64,000 bases of DNA from Pontixanthobacter aquaemixtae (GCF_009827395.1 NZ_WTYX01000001.1:584001-648000), one strand, 5' to 3'; positions 52,837 to 61,187 are shown, counted from the first letter of the stretch. Numbers and translations: made by a program. Notes: generated from the letters alone by a model not told the origin.

Positions 52837-55266
52837 GTGAACGAGCTTCCCATCCATGCAGTTCTGCCCGATCTGATAAGCGCGCTGCGCGAGCAGACCG
52901 GCGCTGTCCTGATTGCGCCACCGGGCGCGGGCAAGACCACTGCCGTTGCACCTGTATTGCTCGACCAGCCATGGTGCACGGGGCAGATAATCCTTCTCAG
53001 CCCCCGCCGCGTTGCAGCGCGCGCCGCGGCGGAGCGTATGGCGGACATGATGGGGGAGAAAGCCGGGGACACGGTCGGTTATCTCACGCGCATGGACAGC
53101 AGGCAGTCCGCCAAAACCCGCATTCTGGTGATGACCGAAGCGATATTCGTAAACCGGATTATCGAGGATGCCGAATTGAGCGGTGTAAGCGCGGTTCTGT
53201 TCGACGAAGCGCATGAACGGCATCTCGACAGCGAACTTGGCCTTGCGCTGGCGCTCGAAAGCCGTGCGATTCTGCGCGAAGATCTGCGCATCTGCATCAT
53301 GTCCGCGACCATCGATGGCGAACGTTTTGCCGGATTGATCGGCGACAATGCGCCCGTGGTGGAAAGCGAAGGCAAAGCCTTTCCCTTGCGGATCGAATGG
53401 CTAGGTGCGCGCGCCGGACAGCGCATCGAGGACCAGATGGCCAGCGCGATCCTGACCGCGTGGAAGCAGGAAGAGGGCGACATCCTGGCCTTTCTACCCG
53501 GCGTCAGAGAGATTGAACGGGTGCATGAACGGCTTTCCGCAAAACTCGCAGGCACGCCAATCCTGCCGCTGCACGGGCAAGTGGATCCGGCCGGACAACG
53601 CGCCGCAATTCGCCGCAATCCCGACGGTTTGCGGCGTATCGTGCTGGCAACAGCAATTGCGGAAACCTCGCTCACGCTCAACGGCGTCAGCGTTGTGGTC
53701 GATAGCGGATTGGCGCGCCGGGCGGAGTTTGATCGCGCTGCGGGGACCACGCATCTTGTCACGATGCGCGCAAGCCAGGCGGCAGCGGCGCAAAGGGCCG
53801 GGCGCGCGGCGCGGCTGGGGCCCGGCATTGCATACAGATTGTGGGAAGAGGCCGGCCATCCGGGAAGGCCCAAATTTGACCCGCCGGAAATCGAAACCGC
53901 CGACCTTGCCCCATTGGTACTCTCGCTGGCCAAATGGGGCACGCCCGATCCGGCAACGCTTTGCTGGCTCGACACGCCGCCAGCAGCATCGATCGCATCC
54001 GCGCGCGACCGGCTGCAGAAACTTGGCGCGTTAGAGGATAGCGGTTCAATCAGCCCTTGGGGCAACCAGATTGCATCCTTGCCGATGGACCCGGTTTCTG
54101 CGGCAACCGTGCTGTTCGGTGCGGAGGTGAGCCAAGCCCTTCCTGCCGCCAAGCTTGCTTTGCTGTTGCAAGAGCGCGGGCTGGGCGGACGCGGGGAAGA
54201 CTTGATACAGCGTCTGGCGCGATGGGACACGGACCGTTCGCCGCGCGCCAAGTCTGCGCGGAAGCTGGCCGAAGGGTGGTCGCGGCGCGCAGAGCGGCTG
54301 ATTTCAGGTGCTGACTCTGATCCGATCAACCCAGCTCTTTTTCTGGCATTTGCCAAACCCGACAATGTTGCCCGGCGCCGCGATGGTTCGGGTGAAAACT
54401 GGATATCGGCTGGCGGGCGCGGATATTTTCTTGACCCAGCATCGCCGTTGGCCAGTGCCGAGTGGCTCATTATCGGTGATGCCCAAGGCCATGCCAAAGG
54501 CGCCAGAATTACAGCTGCGGCGCGGCTTGAGCCGGAGGATGTGGAAACATCGCTCCAATATCTGATCAAGCGCCAATCGACGCTGGAATGGAACGAGAAA
54601 GACGCACGCGTCGAAGCGCGGCAATTGCGCAAGATGGGTGCAATTACGATGGCGAGCGGACCCGATCCGTCACCCGATCCCGTGGCGGTGCAGACTTTGC
54701 TGATGGACACAGCGTTGAAACGGCTGGATGAATTGCTGCCCGCATCACTGGTCGCGCGGGCGAAGTTCGCGGGCATAGCATCGCTGGCCTTGGATCAGCT
54801 TCAAGCGTCAGCAGAGTTTTGGCTCGCTCCCTTGCTGGAGGGGCGACGCGATCTCAATATCTCTCCCGGCAAGCTGGCCGATGCTATTCTGGCGCAGCTG
54901 GATTGGAACGAGCGCCAGCAATTGGACAGGCTCGCGCCCCGTGAATTTCAGACCCCCGCCGGTACATCGCATCCAATCGATTATTCGGGGGAGGGTGCCC
55001 CTTCGGTCGATGTAAGAGTGCAGGCCCTGTTTGGCCTCGACCAGCATCCGCGGATCGGTTCTTCGCCTTTGCTGCTCAATCTTACCAGCCCCGCCGGGCG
55101 TCCGATTCAGGCAACGCGCGATCTTCCGGGTTTTTGGCGCGGCAGTTGGATGGACGTGTGCAAAGACATGAAGGGGCGCTATCCAAAGCATCGCTGGCCC
55201 GAACAGCCCTGGCTGGAAAAGCCCAGCCTAAAAACAAAGAACGCCTTTTCACGCGAGGAAAGCTGA
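52837..55266 (+). CDS. hrpB: HrpB, DEAH-box ATP-dependent helicase
   Basis: An 809-residue DEAH helicase. Walker A PPGAGKTT at residues 28-35, DEAH at 123-126 (LFDEAHERHL), IMSATIDGERF, LPLHGQVDPAGQRAAI, ATAIAETSLTLNGVSVVVDSGLAR and QRAGRAARLGPGIAYRLW, all standard for this family. The C-terminal HrpB-specific region includes PIDYSGEGAPSVDVRVQALFGLDQHPRIG, KRYP-like KGRYPKHRWPEQP and a short tail. RNA or DNA substrates are still unclear in the family. Start GTG 52837 follows GGGAAGG. Length matches HrpB. Confidence 0.95.
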   Translation: MNELPIHAVLPDLISALREQTGAVLIAPPGAGKTTAVAPVLLDQPWCTGQIILLSPRRVAARAAAERMADMMGEKAGDTVGYLTRMDSRQSAKTRILVMTEAIFVNRIIEDAELSGVSAVLFDEAHERHLDSELGLALALESRAILREDLRICIMSATIDGERFAGLIGDNAPVVESEGKAFPLRIEWLGARAGQRIEDQMASAILTAWKQEEGDILAFLPGVREIERVHERLSAKLAGTPILPLHGQVDPAGQRAAIRRNPDGLRRIVLATAIAETSLTLNGVSVVVDSGLARRAEFDRAAGTTHLVTMRASQAAAAQRAGRAARLGPGIAYRLWEEAGHPGRPKFDPPEIETADLAPLVLSLAKWGTPDPATLCWLDTPPAASIASARDRLQKLGALEDSGSISPWGNQIASLPMDPVSAATVLFGAEVSQALPAAKLALLLQERGLGGRGEDLIQRLARWDTDRSPRAKSARKLAEGWSRRAERLISGADSDPINPALFLAFAKPDNVARRRDGSGENWISAGGRGYFLDPASPLASAEWLIIGDAQGHAKGARITAAARLEPEDVETSLQYLIKRQSTLEWNEKDARVEARQLRKMGAITMASGPDPSPDPVAVQTLLMDTALKRLDELLPASLVARAKFAGIASLALDQLQASAEFWLAPLLEGRRDLNISPGKLADAILAQLDWNERQQLDRLAPREFQTPAGTSHPIDYSGEGAPSVDVRVQALFGLDQHPRIGSSPLLLNLTSPAGRPIQATRDLPGFWRGSWMDVCKDMKGRYPKHRWPEQPWLEKPSLKTKNAFSREES

Positions 55267-55280
55267 ACTAAGAGGCCGCC

Positions 55281-55559
55281 ATGGCTGCACGTATCTATCA
55301 ACGCCCGCAAAGCGCGATGCAATCGGGGAAGGCCCGGACCGACGAATGGGTTCTGGAGTTCGAACAGACCGAAGCTCGCAAAGCTGACCCGCTTATGGGT
55401 TGGACCGGCAGCGCGGACACGCAGGCGCAGGTGCAACTGAGCTTTGCGGACAAGGAATCGGCCAAAGCCTATGCCGACAAATACGGGATAGCGGCCCGCA
55501 TTTATGCCACGCCGCCCAAGTCGCTTAAGATTCAGGCTTACGCCGACAATTTTCGGTAG
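55281..55559 (+). CDS. NDUFS4-like complex I accessory subunit (ETC complex I domain)
   Basis: A 92-residue soluble protein, ARIYQRPQSAMQSGKARTDEWVLEFEQTEARKADPLMGWTGSADTQAQV in family order, with TGSADT and the closing YADNFR. These are the hallmark of the ETC_C1_NDUFS4 family, the alphaproteobacterial forebear of the mitochondrial complex I NDUFS4 subunit. It associates with the peripheral arm at the inner membrane. The other Nuo subunits are not in this window. AAGAGG ahead of ATG 55281; 14 bp after hrpB. Confidence 0.93.
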   Translation: MAARIYQRPQSAMQSGKARTDEWVLEFEQTEARKADPLMGWTGSADTQAQVQLSFADKESAKAYADKYGIAARIYATPPKSLKIQAYADNFR

Positions 55560-55562
55560 TCG

Positions 55563-56204
55563 CTATTCGCTAATCGACAGGTCACCCGCTTCGTAGGCGG
55601 ACCGGCAATCTGTCGCATCATGCAGAACATCTGCATCGAGCAACGGCGTTTCTGTCATTCCGGGGCCAAAAAAGCGCTTGTCGTCGCATTCGCCGTCATT
55701 CGCCCATTCGCTCTCGTCATCGCCCCAATCGATTGATGCCGCATCGGGGCGGGGGGTGTCGGTGCGTAGCTTGAGGTTGCCCGCTTCGAAAGCTGTCCGG
55801 CAGTCGGTCGCATCATGGCCTAAATCGGTTTCCAACAGGCGTGTCGCAGTCATACCGGCCCCTGCAAAGCGCCGGTCGTCGCATTCGCCGTCATTCGCCC
55901 ATTCGCTTTCATCATCGCCCCAATCGATCGCTGATGAATCGATGCCCGGCTTGTCTCCGCGCAGCGAAAGCTTGCCGTCTTCATAGGCTGTCCGGCAGTC
56001 AGTGGCGTCACGACCGACATCGGTTTCCAGCAAAGTTGTTTCGGTCATGCCGGGGCCAACAAAGCGCTTGTCATCGCACTCGCCATCATTTGCCCACGCG
56101 CTGCTGTCGTCGCCGAAATCGATATCCTGAGAAAGCGCGGGGCGCGGAACAGCCAAGGATAGTGCAGCCAATCCCATTATGAGTGAGTTGTTCGCGATGC
56201 GCAT
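55563..56204 (-). CDS. Exported protein with three 'WANDGECDD' repeats, unknown function
   Basis: A 213-residue exported protein: signal peptide (MRIANNSLIMGLAALSLAVPRPALSQ), then three copies of a roughly 60-residue repeat with the core S-x-WANDGECDD-x-RF-x-G-x-GMT-x-T-x-LL-x2-D, ending DATDCR-x-A-x-E-x-G-x-L-x-L. Two Cys (GECDD and DCR) in each copy could form a disulfide. Acidic residues and conserved Asp suggest metal (calcium) or ligand binding. A one-copy relative is encoded at 56475-56816, on the far side of the SRP RNA. I do not recognise the family. The ATG at 56204 is chosen for the signal peptide; a longer reading upstream is unsupported. Confidence 0.75.
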   Translation of the reverse strand: MRIANNSLIMGLAALSLAVPRPALSQDIDFGDDSSAWANDGECDDKRFVGPGMTETTLLETDVGRDATDCRTAYEDGKLSLRGDKPGIDSSAIDWGDDESEWANDGECDDRRFAGAGMTATRLLETDLGHDATDCRTAFEAGNLKLRTDTPRPDAASIDWGDDESEWANDGECDDKRFFGPGMTETPLLDADVLHDATDCRSAYEAGDLSISE

Positions 56205-56378
56205 TGCGGCCCCCTTTGATTCATGTCGCCAGCTTGGCTCTATCAGCTTTCCGGCAAATCGCCACCAAACGTAGGATGGCGAAGTCAAACCTGCCATGAA
56301 CGGTGGGGCCCGGCATAAACTTCGGAATGCTGGCGGGAAATCATCTTGATTCTTGCCCGCCGCTTCCCCATATGCGCG

Positions 56379-56465
56379 CCGGGAGTCGGGTGGACGTTTG
56401 CGTTCGCCAACCTGGTCAGGTCCGGAAGGAAGCAGCCACAACGATTTGCGGCGGGTCGCCCGGCT
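56379..56465 (+). ncRNA. ffs: Signal recognition particle RNA (4.5S, bacterial small type)
   Basis: The plus strand holds the SRP hallmark GGTCAGGTCCGGAAGGAAGCAGCC, split over 56415-56438. That is the asymmetric internal loop and GGAA tetraloop bound by Ffh. The flanking arms GCCGGG (56379-56384) and CCCGGC (56460-56465) close the helix, and T-rich TCCTTTT follows. At about 90 nt it is the small bacterial form. The exact ends are estimates. The RNA works with Ffh to target membrane proteins. It lies between two minus-strand genes, so it is transcribed from its own promoter. Confidence 0.93.
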
Positions 56466-56474
56466 CCTTTTCCA

Positions 56475-56816
56475 CTATTTCAGGCTAAGCTCGCCCTTTT
56501 CATAGGCGGTGCGGCAATCGGTCGCATCGGATTTGATGTCTTCGTCAAGCAGCGGGGTGGAAGTCATCCCTTCGCCTACGAAGCGGGGATCATCGCATTC
56601 GCCATCATTGGCCCAATCGCCCCCATCGGTGCCGAAGTCGATTTCGCTGATGTCTTTCCGGGCGGTCTGCGCGGCGCCGGTTACGGGGGCTGAAGAATCG
56701 GGCGCCTGCGATTCACTCGATGCAGGCTCGCTCGCTGTTTCGGGAGAACACGCGCTTACCGACAAGGCGGCAAGCGCCGCTACGATTGCTTTTTGGACAT
56801 TATTACGCGGTATCAT
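56475..56816 (-). CDS. Lipoprotein with a single 'WANDGECDD' repeat
   Basis: A 113-residue predicted lipoprotein: MIPRNNVQKAIVAALAALSVSAC with lipobox VSAC, a Ser/Ala/Pro/Glu-rich spacer, then one copy of the repeat found three times in the protein at 55563-56204: IDFGTDGGDWANDGECDDPRFVGEGMTSTPLLDEDIKSDATDCRTAYEKG, in the same order. The similarity over 50 residues is clear. GGGGAGAAG just before the ATG at 56816 supports the start. The repeat may act outside the cytoplasmic membrane. Confidence 0.78.
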   Translation of the reverse strand: MIPRNNVQKAIVAALAALSVSACSPETASEPASSESQAPDSSAPVTGAAQTARKDISEIDFGTDGGDWANDGECDDPRFVGEGMTSTPLLDEDIKSDATDCRTAYEKGELSLK

Positions 56817-56987
56817 CTCTTCTCCCCTCATTGATCGCATCGGGATAGGCTGGATGCCCGTCAATTGAAAGGGTGGCCGCATTCGCGCGCGCGTTCGGGC
56901 CAGCCGATGGACTGGCGGTGTTTTCCACTTCATTTGTTGCCCGGCAAGGCATGACAAGATGGTATTGAACGCCTAACCTGCCAGCAC

Positions 56988-58793
56988 ATGATCGATTCAC
57001 CGGACAATCCAGAAACCGTTCCTTGGGACACGGATGAAAGCAGCGACAAGGAAGAGGCGCAGCCTACTGCCGCTGAGCTGGAGGATGCCGGGCAATCTGC
57101 AATGTTTGGCGATGCGCCTTCTGTCGAACCGGAAGAAAAGGCTAAGCCCGAACCAGGCAAGACTCAGGAACCGGCCCCATCAGATCAACCCTATCGCGTT
57201 CTCGCGCGGAAATACCGCCCGCAAACATTCTCTGAACTTATCGGACAGGAACCGATGGTTCAGACGCTGGCCAATGCAATCGCGCGCGACCGGCTGGCCC
57301 ATGCATTCTTGATGACGGGCGTGCGCGGGGTGGGCAAAACATCAACCGCGCGCCTGATCGCCAAAGCGCTCAACTGCGTCGGGCCTGACGGAGAGGGCGG
57401 CCCCACTATTGACCCTTGCGGCCAATGCGAACCGTGTACGGCAATCGCCGAGGGGCGGCATATCGATGTAATCGAAATGGACGCCGCTTCGCATACCGGT
57501 GTCGACGACGTGCGCGAGATTATCGAGGCCGTGCGTTATGCGGCGGTTAGTGCGCGCTACAAGATCTATATTATCGACGAAGTTCACATGCTGTCGCGCA
57601 ATGCCTTCAACGCGTTGCTCAAAACGCTGGAAGAACCGCCCGCTCATGTGAAATTCCTGTTTGCAACGACAGAGGTAGATAAGCTGCCGGTCACCGTGCT
57701 CAGCCGGACCCAGCGTTTCGATCTACGCCGCATCCCCGCCGCATTGCTGCAATCGCATTTCGGCAAGATCTGCGGTCTGGAAAATGTCGAGGCTGAAGAC
57801 GAAGCGCTGGCGATGATAGCAGGTGCCGCTGAAGGTTCTGTGCGCGATGGTCTTTCCATTCTCGATCAGGCGATTGCCCATGCCGATCTTGGCGGGGAAG
57901 GGCAGGTCACTGCGGCGCGGGTCCAGGATATGCTCGGGCTTTCTGATAAAAGCGCGCAGCGAAAACTGCTGGGGCATCTGCTTGCAGGCGATGCCAAAGC
58001 GATGCTGGCCGCGATGGATGAACAATATGCGCTGGGCGTTGAACCGCTTGCGTTGATGCGCGGCCAGATGGATTTGGTCCACCGGATTACCGTGGCGCAG
58101 GTGAGCGGTGGAGAAGCTGATGCACCGACCAGTGAAGAACGCGATGCGCTTAAAGATTGGGCCGAGCGTTTGTCACCGGGGCAGCTTCACCGCCTTTGGC
58201 AATTGCTGCTCAAAGGGCATGACGAAGTCCGGCAAGCGCCCGATCCGCTGGTATCGGCGCAAATGGCCATGCTCAGAGCGCTTCATGCGAATGACTTCCC
58301 CGATCCGGGCAAGCTGGCAAAGAAGCTGGAACATTTGGCTGAAACCGGCGGCGCCGCGCCAGCAAATTCCGGAGCAGGCGAAGCCGCGCAGGGCCCCTCG
58401 GCTGATCTGGACTGGAAACAGGTGGTCGACAGCGTACAGGCCAATGGAAACCACCTCGCGGCCAGCATTATGATGATGCAAGTCCGGGTCGTGTCGCTCG
58501 AAGAAGGGTCCTTGCGGTTTTCTCGCGACAGCCGGTTCCAGGATGATATCGCCCCGCAATTGCGCGACGCGCTGATGGGCGCGACCGGACGGCGCTGGGT
58601 GGTGGAGGAATGTCAGGAAGAGGGGGAGCCGACCCTGCTTGAACGCGAAGAAGCCGCGCAGCAGCATGCGATGGACGAACTTCGCAAGCACCCCCTGGTA
58701 GAAGCAACATTTGCAGCCTTTCCCGATGCGGAAATGGTCGAAGAAGATACGGCTCGCCCCCGGGGCCGGAACAATTGGAGTAAGCGCGCATGA
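56988..58793 (+). CDS. dnaX: DnaX, DNA polymerase III subunits gamma/tau
   Basis: A 601-residue clamp-loader ATPase. After a 65-70 residue acidic N-terminal extension (PWDTDESSDKEEAQPTAAELED), the AAA+ domain starts at YRVLARKYRPQTFSELIGQE. Walker A GVRGVGKT is at 111-118, four zinc-binding Cys at 130, 144, 147 and 150, and DEVHMLSRNAFNALLKTLEEPP and FATTEVDKLPVTVLSRTQRF follow. The third domain and a tau-like C-terminal region with the polymerase-binding part fill the rest. No obvious frameshift signal for gamma was identified. The stop overlaps the YbaB start (ATGA). Part of the dnaX-ybaB pair commonly seen with recR. Confidence 0.95.
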   Translation: MIDSPDNPETVPWDTDESSDKEEAQPTAAELEDAGQSAMFGDAPSVEPEEKAKPEPGKTQEPAPSDQPYRVLARKYRPQTFSELIGQEPMVQTLANAIARDRLAHAFLMTGVRGVGKTSTARLIAKALNCVGPDGEGGPTIDPCGQCEPCTAIAEGRHIDVIEMDAASHTGVDDVREIIEAVRYAAVSARYKIYIIDEVHMLSRNAFNALLKTLEEPPAHVKFLFATTEVDKLPVTVLSRTQRFDLRRIPAALLQSHFGKICGLENVEAEDEALAMIAGAAEGSVRDGLSILDQAIAHADLGGEGQVTAARVQDMLGLSDKSAQRKLLGHLLAGDAKAMLAAMDEQYALGVEPLALMRGQMDLVHRITVAQVSGGEADAPTSEERDALKDWAERLSPGQLHRLWQLLLKGHDEVRQAPDPLVSAQMAMLRALHANDFPDPGKLAKKLEHLAETGGAAPANSGAGEAAQGPSADLDWKQVVDSVQANGNHLAASIMMMQVRVVSLEEGSLRFSRDSRFQDDIAPQLRDALMGATGRRWVVEECQEEGEPTLLEREEAAQQHAMDELRKHPLVEATFAAFPDAEMVEEDTARPRGRNNWSKRA

Positions 58794-59131
58794 AATCGAT
58801 GGAAGAAATGATCCAGGCTGCCCAAAAGGCTGCGGAAACCATCCAGACCCAAATGAACGACGTTCAGGCCAAACTCGATGCGATCGAGGTGGTCGGTGAA
58901 GCAGGCGGCGGTCTGGTCAAAGTGAAATGTTCCGCCAAGGGGCGGGTGCTGGGCGTGGCCATTGATGACAGCCTGATGAAGCCTGAAGAAAAGCACATGG
59001 TTGAAGATCTGGTGACCGCAGCGTTTAACGATGCGCGGGCCAAGGCTGACCGCGTTTCGGAAAAGGAAATGAAGGAAATACAGGGTGGAATGGGTCTTCC
59101 CCCCGGATTTGAATTTCCCGGCATGGGCTAA
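58790..59131 (+). CDS. YbaB/EbfC-family nucleoid-associated protein
   Basis: A 113-residue DNA-binding protein: helices MKSMEEMIQAAQKAAETIQTQMNDVQAKLDAIEV (in order) with the family core AGGGLVKVKCSAKGRVLGVAIDDSLMKPEEKHMVEDLVTAAFNDARAKADR and a Gly/Pro-rich tail ending LPPGFEFPGMG. YbaB homologues bind DNA and are almost always next to dnaX. Translational coupling with dnaX (ATGA at 58790) is typical. recR, a usual third member, is not seen downstream here. Confidence 0.95.
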   Translation: MKSMEEMIQAAQKAAETIQTQMNDVQAKLDAIEVVGEAGGGLVKVKCSAKGRVLGVAIDDSLMKPEEKHMVEDLVTAAFNDARAKADRVSEKEMKEIQGGMGLPPGFEFPGMG

Positions 59132-59312
59132 AAGCGGCGTTAAGGGTTGCTGGCAGTGTGTCCCAGAACCGTTCGGGGCGAAGGTCACGCGTGCGGCTGC
59201 GAACCTTCCTGCTAATCCGATGTGCATGGAAAATGCGCGCCTTAACCAAATTTTCACGCAACGCAGCGATAGCCATCGGCGGCTAGGAGGTCATCTGTTG
59301 AAAGGACGCATT

Positions 59313-59798
59313 ATGCGCCCCTATCTCCCTGCCTGTTTCATATTGGCATTTTCGATTTTCTCTGTTCCGGCACTGGCCGAGAGCCGTTCTGCAACAATGC
59401 CGGTTTCTGCGGTGATACAGAATAACTGCATCGTCGCGGCGACTCCCATGGCCTTTACCGGCAAGACGGTTAACTCTCCCACTGCTGTCGATGGTTCGGC
59501 TCAAATCAACGTCACATGCACCGCGCCGACCGCTTTCAGTGTTGAAATGGACCGCGGAAGCAATGCCGCCGGCGAACAACGCCGGATGGTGAGTGCCGAC
59601 GGATCCTATTTGGACTACACTATCTACTCCGACGCCTCGCGATCGAAAGAGTGGGGTACAAGTTCGGCAGCTGTTGCAGATGAGATGCAGGCGGCGACGA
59701 GCAAAAGTTACACCGCCTACGGTCGGATAAATACGGTAGATCTTGCAACGCCATCGGGTGTTTATCAGGACACAATCACGGTAACCGTCAATTTCTAG
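59313..59798 (+). CDS. SCPU-domain (spore coat U/Csu-type) secreted protein 1
   Basis: A 161-residue exported protein of the SCPU/spore coat U domain family. Signal peptide ending VPALAES, then MPVSAVIQNNCIVAATPMAFTG (Cys in the domain start), VDGSAQINVTCTAPTAFSVEMDRGSNA, and GVYQDTITVTVNF at the end, a donor-strand-like finish shared with archaic (Csu) pilus subunits. Start could instead be TTG 59298, which has GGAGG 7 bp upstream. It opens a series of three paralogues running to 61059. No chaperone or usher gene is nearby. Confidence 0.82.
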   Translation: MRPYLPACFILAFSIFSVPALAESRSATMPVSAVIQNNCIVAATPMAFTGKTVNSPTAVDGSAQINVTCTAPTAFSVEMDRGSNAAGEQRRMVSADGSYLDYTIYSDASRSKEWGTSSAAVADEMQAATSKSYTAYGRINTVDLATPSGVYQDTITVTVNF

Positions 59799-59826
59799 GC
59801 GAAAATCGATGGAGAATGCCCGGTTT

Positions 59827-59854
59827 GGTTAAGGAATTCGCCAATCGGTTAACC
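59827..59854 (+). promoter_or_regulatory. Paired GGTTAA motifs ahead of SCPU gene 2
   Basis: GGTTAA at 59827-59832 and GGTTAACC at 59847-59854, 20 bp apart (two helical turns). A near-identical pair lies ahead of the third gene at 60480-60508. TTAA-type sites resemble half sites of the cell-cycle regulator CtrA in alphaproteobacteria, but the spacing is not the canonical N7. Confidence 0.3.
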
Positions 59855-59899
59855 TGATCCTGTTACCTTATCGCAGTTCATGCGCTGCTATGGCGTAGG

Positions 59900-60424
59900 A
59901 TGAACTGTAATTCGGGGCATTTTTTGAACTTTCGCAAAACATTAGGCATGCTGGGCTTTGCGGCCGGAGCGTTGATATCGAGCCCGGCTCTGGCCCAGGC
60001 AACCGATACAACTTTGCCTGTGTCCGGCGAAGTGGTGGATCGGTGCAATGTAACCGCGACACCCATGCACTTTCTCGTCGCCAATCCGGGCGCCAACACA
60101 AATGTAGACAGCACTGCAACCGTTCAAGTTCAGTGTACCAGTGTGACGCTTTTCTTCCTCGTTACCATGGACAATGGCGAAAATGCCTTGGGAACACAGC
60201 GACGTATGGTCGGTGCTGTTTCCGGCGACTATCTTGAGTATGATATCTACAAGAACGCCGCGCGGACTCAGCGTTGGGGACAGGGGTTTTTCGGCGGACA
60301 AGTCGGTTTCGTGTTGGTCGCCGGAAGCGCGAATTTTACGGCCTATGGCCGCATTCCCACGGTCAGCTCCTTCAATGCGGCTGATAGTTACAGCGACACC
60401 GTCGTAGTAACGGTACAATTCTGA
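59900..60424 (+). CDS. SCPU-domain secreted protein 2
   Basis: A 174-residue paralogue of the previous gene: N-terminal leader (about 33 residues) ending SSPALAQ, TDTTLPVSGEVVDRCNVTATPMHFLVANPGANTNVDSTATVQVQC in order, GTQRRMVGAVSGDYLEYDIYKNAARTQRWG, and the end YSDTVVVTVQF. It shares with the third protein the GxxRRM and YDIY(K/R)NAARTxxWG blocks. Beta-rich, extracytoplasmic and probably a pilus- or coat-type structural subunit (inference). Confidence 0.8.
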   Translation: MNCNSGHFLNFRKTLGMLGFAAGALISSPALAQATDTTLPVSGEVVDRCNVTATPMHFLVANPGANTNVDSTATVQVQCTSVTLFFLVTMDNGENALGTQRRMVGAVSGDYLEYDIYKNAARTQRWGQGFFGGQVGFVLVAGSANFTAYGRIPTVSSFNAADSYSDTVVVTVQF

Positions 60425-60479
60425 AGCGAAGCGCCGGTAGTCCGTTCTACCACCGCAGCTGCGCGGTCCAGTGCAACAT

Positions 60480-60508
60480 GGTTAATCATTTGATACCGTG
60501 TGGTTAAC
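60480..60508 (+). promoter_or_regulatory. Paired GGTTAA motifs ahead of SCPU gene 3
   Basis: GGTTAA at 60480-60485 and GGTTAAC at 60502-60508, 22 bp apart, with the second copy 57 bp before the predicted start codon. This repeats the arrangement seen at 59827-59854; a single TTAACC is present at 59242-59247 ahead of gene 1. Confidence 0.3.
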
Positions 60509-60564
60509 GCGAAATAAGGGATAAATCCCTAGCACGATCTCAAAGGAAACTTGGGGTCGCAATC

Positions 60565-61059
60565 TTGTATATTCGTACGGCATTCTGCGCGCTGGTGCTT
60601 CCGGTTGCGGCGTTTGGATCGGGCTCTGCATTCGCGCAACAAGCATCCGATATCGCCATGCCTGTTTCCGGAGAAGTGCGGTCCCGCTGCGATATCGTTG
60701 CCACACCGATGCGGTTCCAGATCGCCAATGTCGGCGCCAACAGCAGTTCTGACGCAACTGCGACCATCCATCTCCGATGTACCCAGCGCACGTTCTTCAC
60801 CGTCACTATTGATTACGGCCAGAATGCCAACGGCACGCAGCGACGGATGATCAGCGGCGATGGCGATTTGCTGGCTTACGATGTTTACCGCAATGCGGCG
60901 CGAACCCGGCCATGGGGCCTGGGCAATCGCGGGGTTCGTTTCTATGCTTCGGGCGCTGCAGAGGGGACGTTCAACGTTTATGGCAGGATCCCGAATGTCA
61001 GCACGTTCAACGCAGCTGGCAGCTACCGCGATACTCTGACAGTTCAAATCGAGTTCTGA
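60565..61059 (+). CDS. SCPU-domain secreted protein 3
   Basis: A 164-residue third paralogue. Signal peptide ending SAFAQQ, then ASDIAMPVSGEVRSRCDIVATPMRFQIANVGANSSSDATATIHLRC in order, GTQRRMISGDGDLLAYDVYRNAARTRPWG and the end YRDTLTVQIEF. The start is a TTG at 60565; GGGG about 9 bp upstream is a weak ribosome site. Nearest in sequence to SCPU protein 2. lon starts 129 bp downstream. Confidence 0.78.
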   Translation: MYIRTAFCALVLPVAAFGSGSAFAQQASDIAMPVSGEVRSRCDIVATPMRFQIANVGANSSSDATATIHLRCTQRTFFTVTIDYGQNANGTQRRMISGDGDLLAYDVYRNAARTRPWGLGNRGVRFYASGAAEGTFNVYGRIPNVSTFNAAGSYRDTLTVQIEF

Positions 61060-61100
61060 GCACGCCGCGATCGGGCTTCCACAGCTTCTTCAAATCCGGC

Positions 61101-61129
61101 GTTGCAGCATCGCCCTACGCTTCCCATAT
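61101..61129 (+). promoter_or_regulatory. Heat-shock (sigma-32)-like promoter ahead of lon
   Basis: GTTGCAG at 61101-61107 and CCCATAT at 61123-61129 are 15 bp apart. The second box matches the sigma-32 minus-10 consensus CCCATNT in full, the first matches CTTGAAA at four of seven positions. Its position 59 bp ahead of the lon start fits the known heat-shock control of lon. Confidence 0.4.
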
Positions 61130-61187
61130 CATCCCTGTACAGAGTAGCGCTGACTGTTTCAGACGCACCCGGTTTACGGATATTGAT

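Noticed and set aside
53079-54776. A 565-codon antisense open frame over hrpB.
   Set aside because: Ser/Arg-rich low-complexity translation without domains; hrpB motifs on the sense strand are complete.
56303-56693. Short plus-strand open frames at the SRP RNA region.
   Set aside because: They run through the SRP RNA hallmark and have no protein similarity; the RNA explains the sequence.
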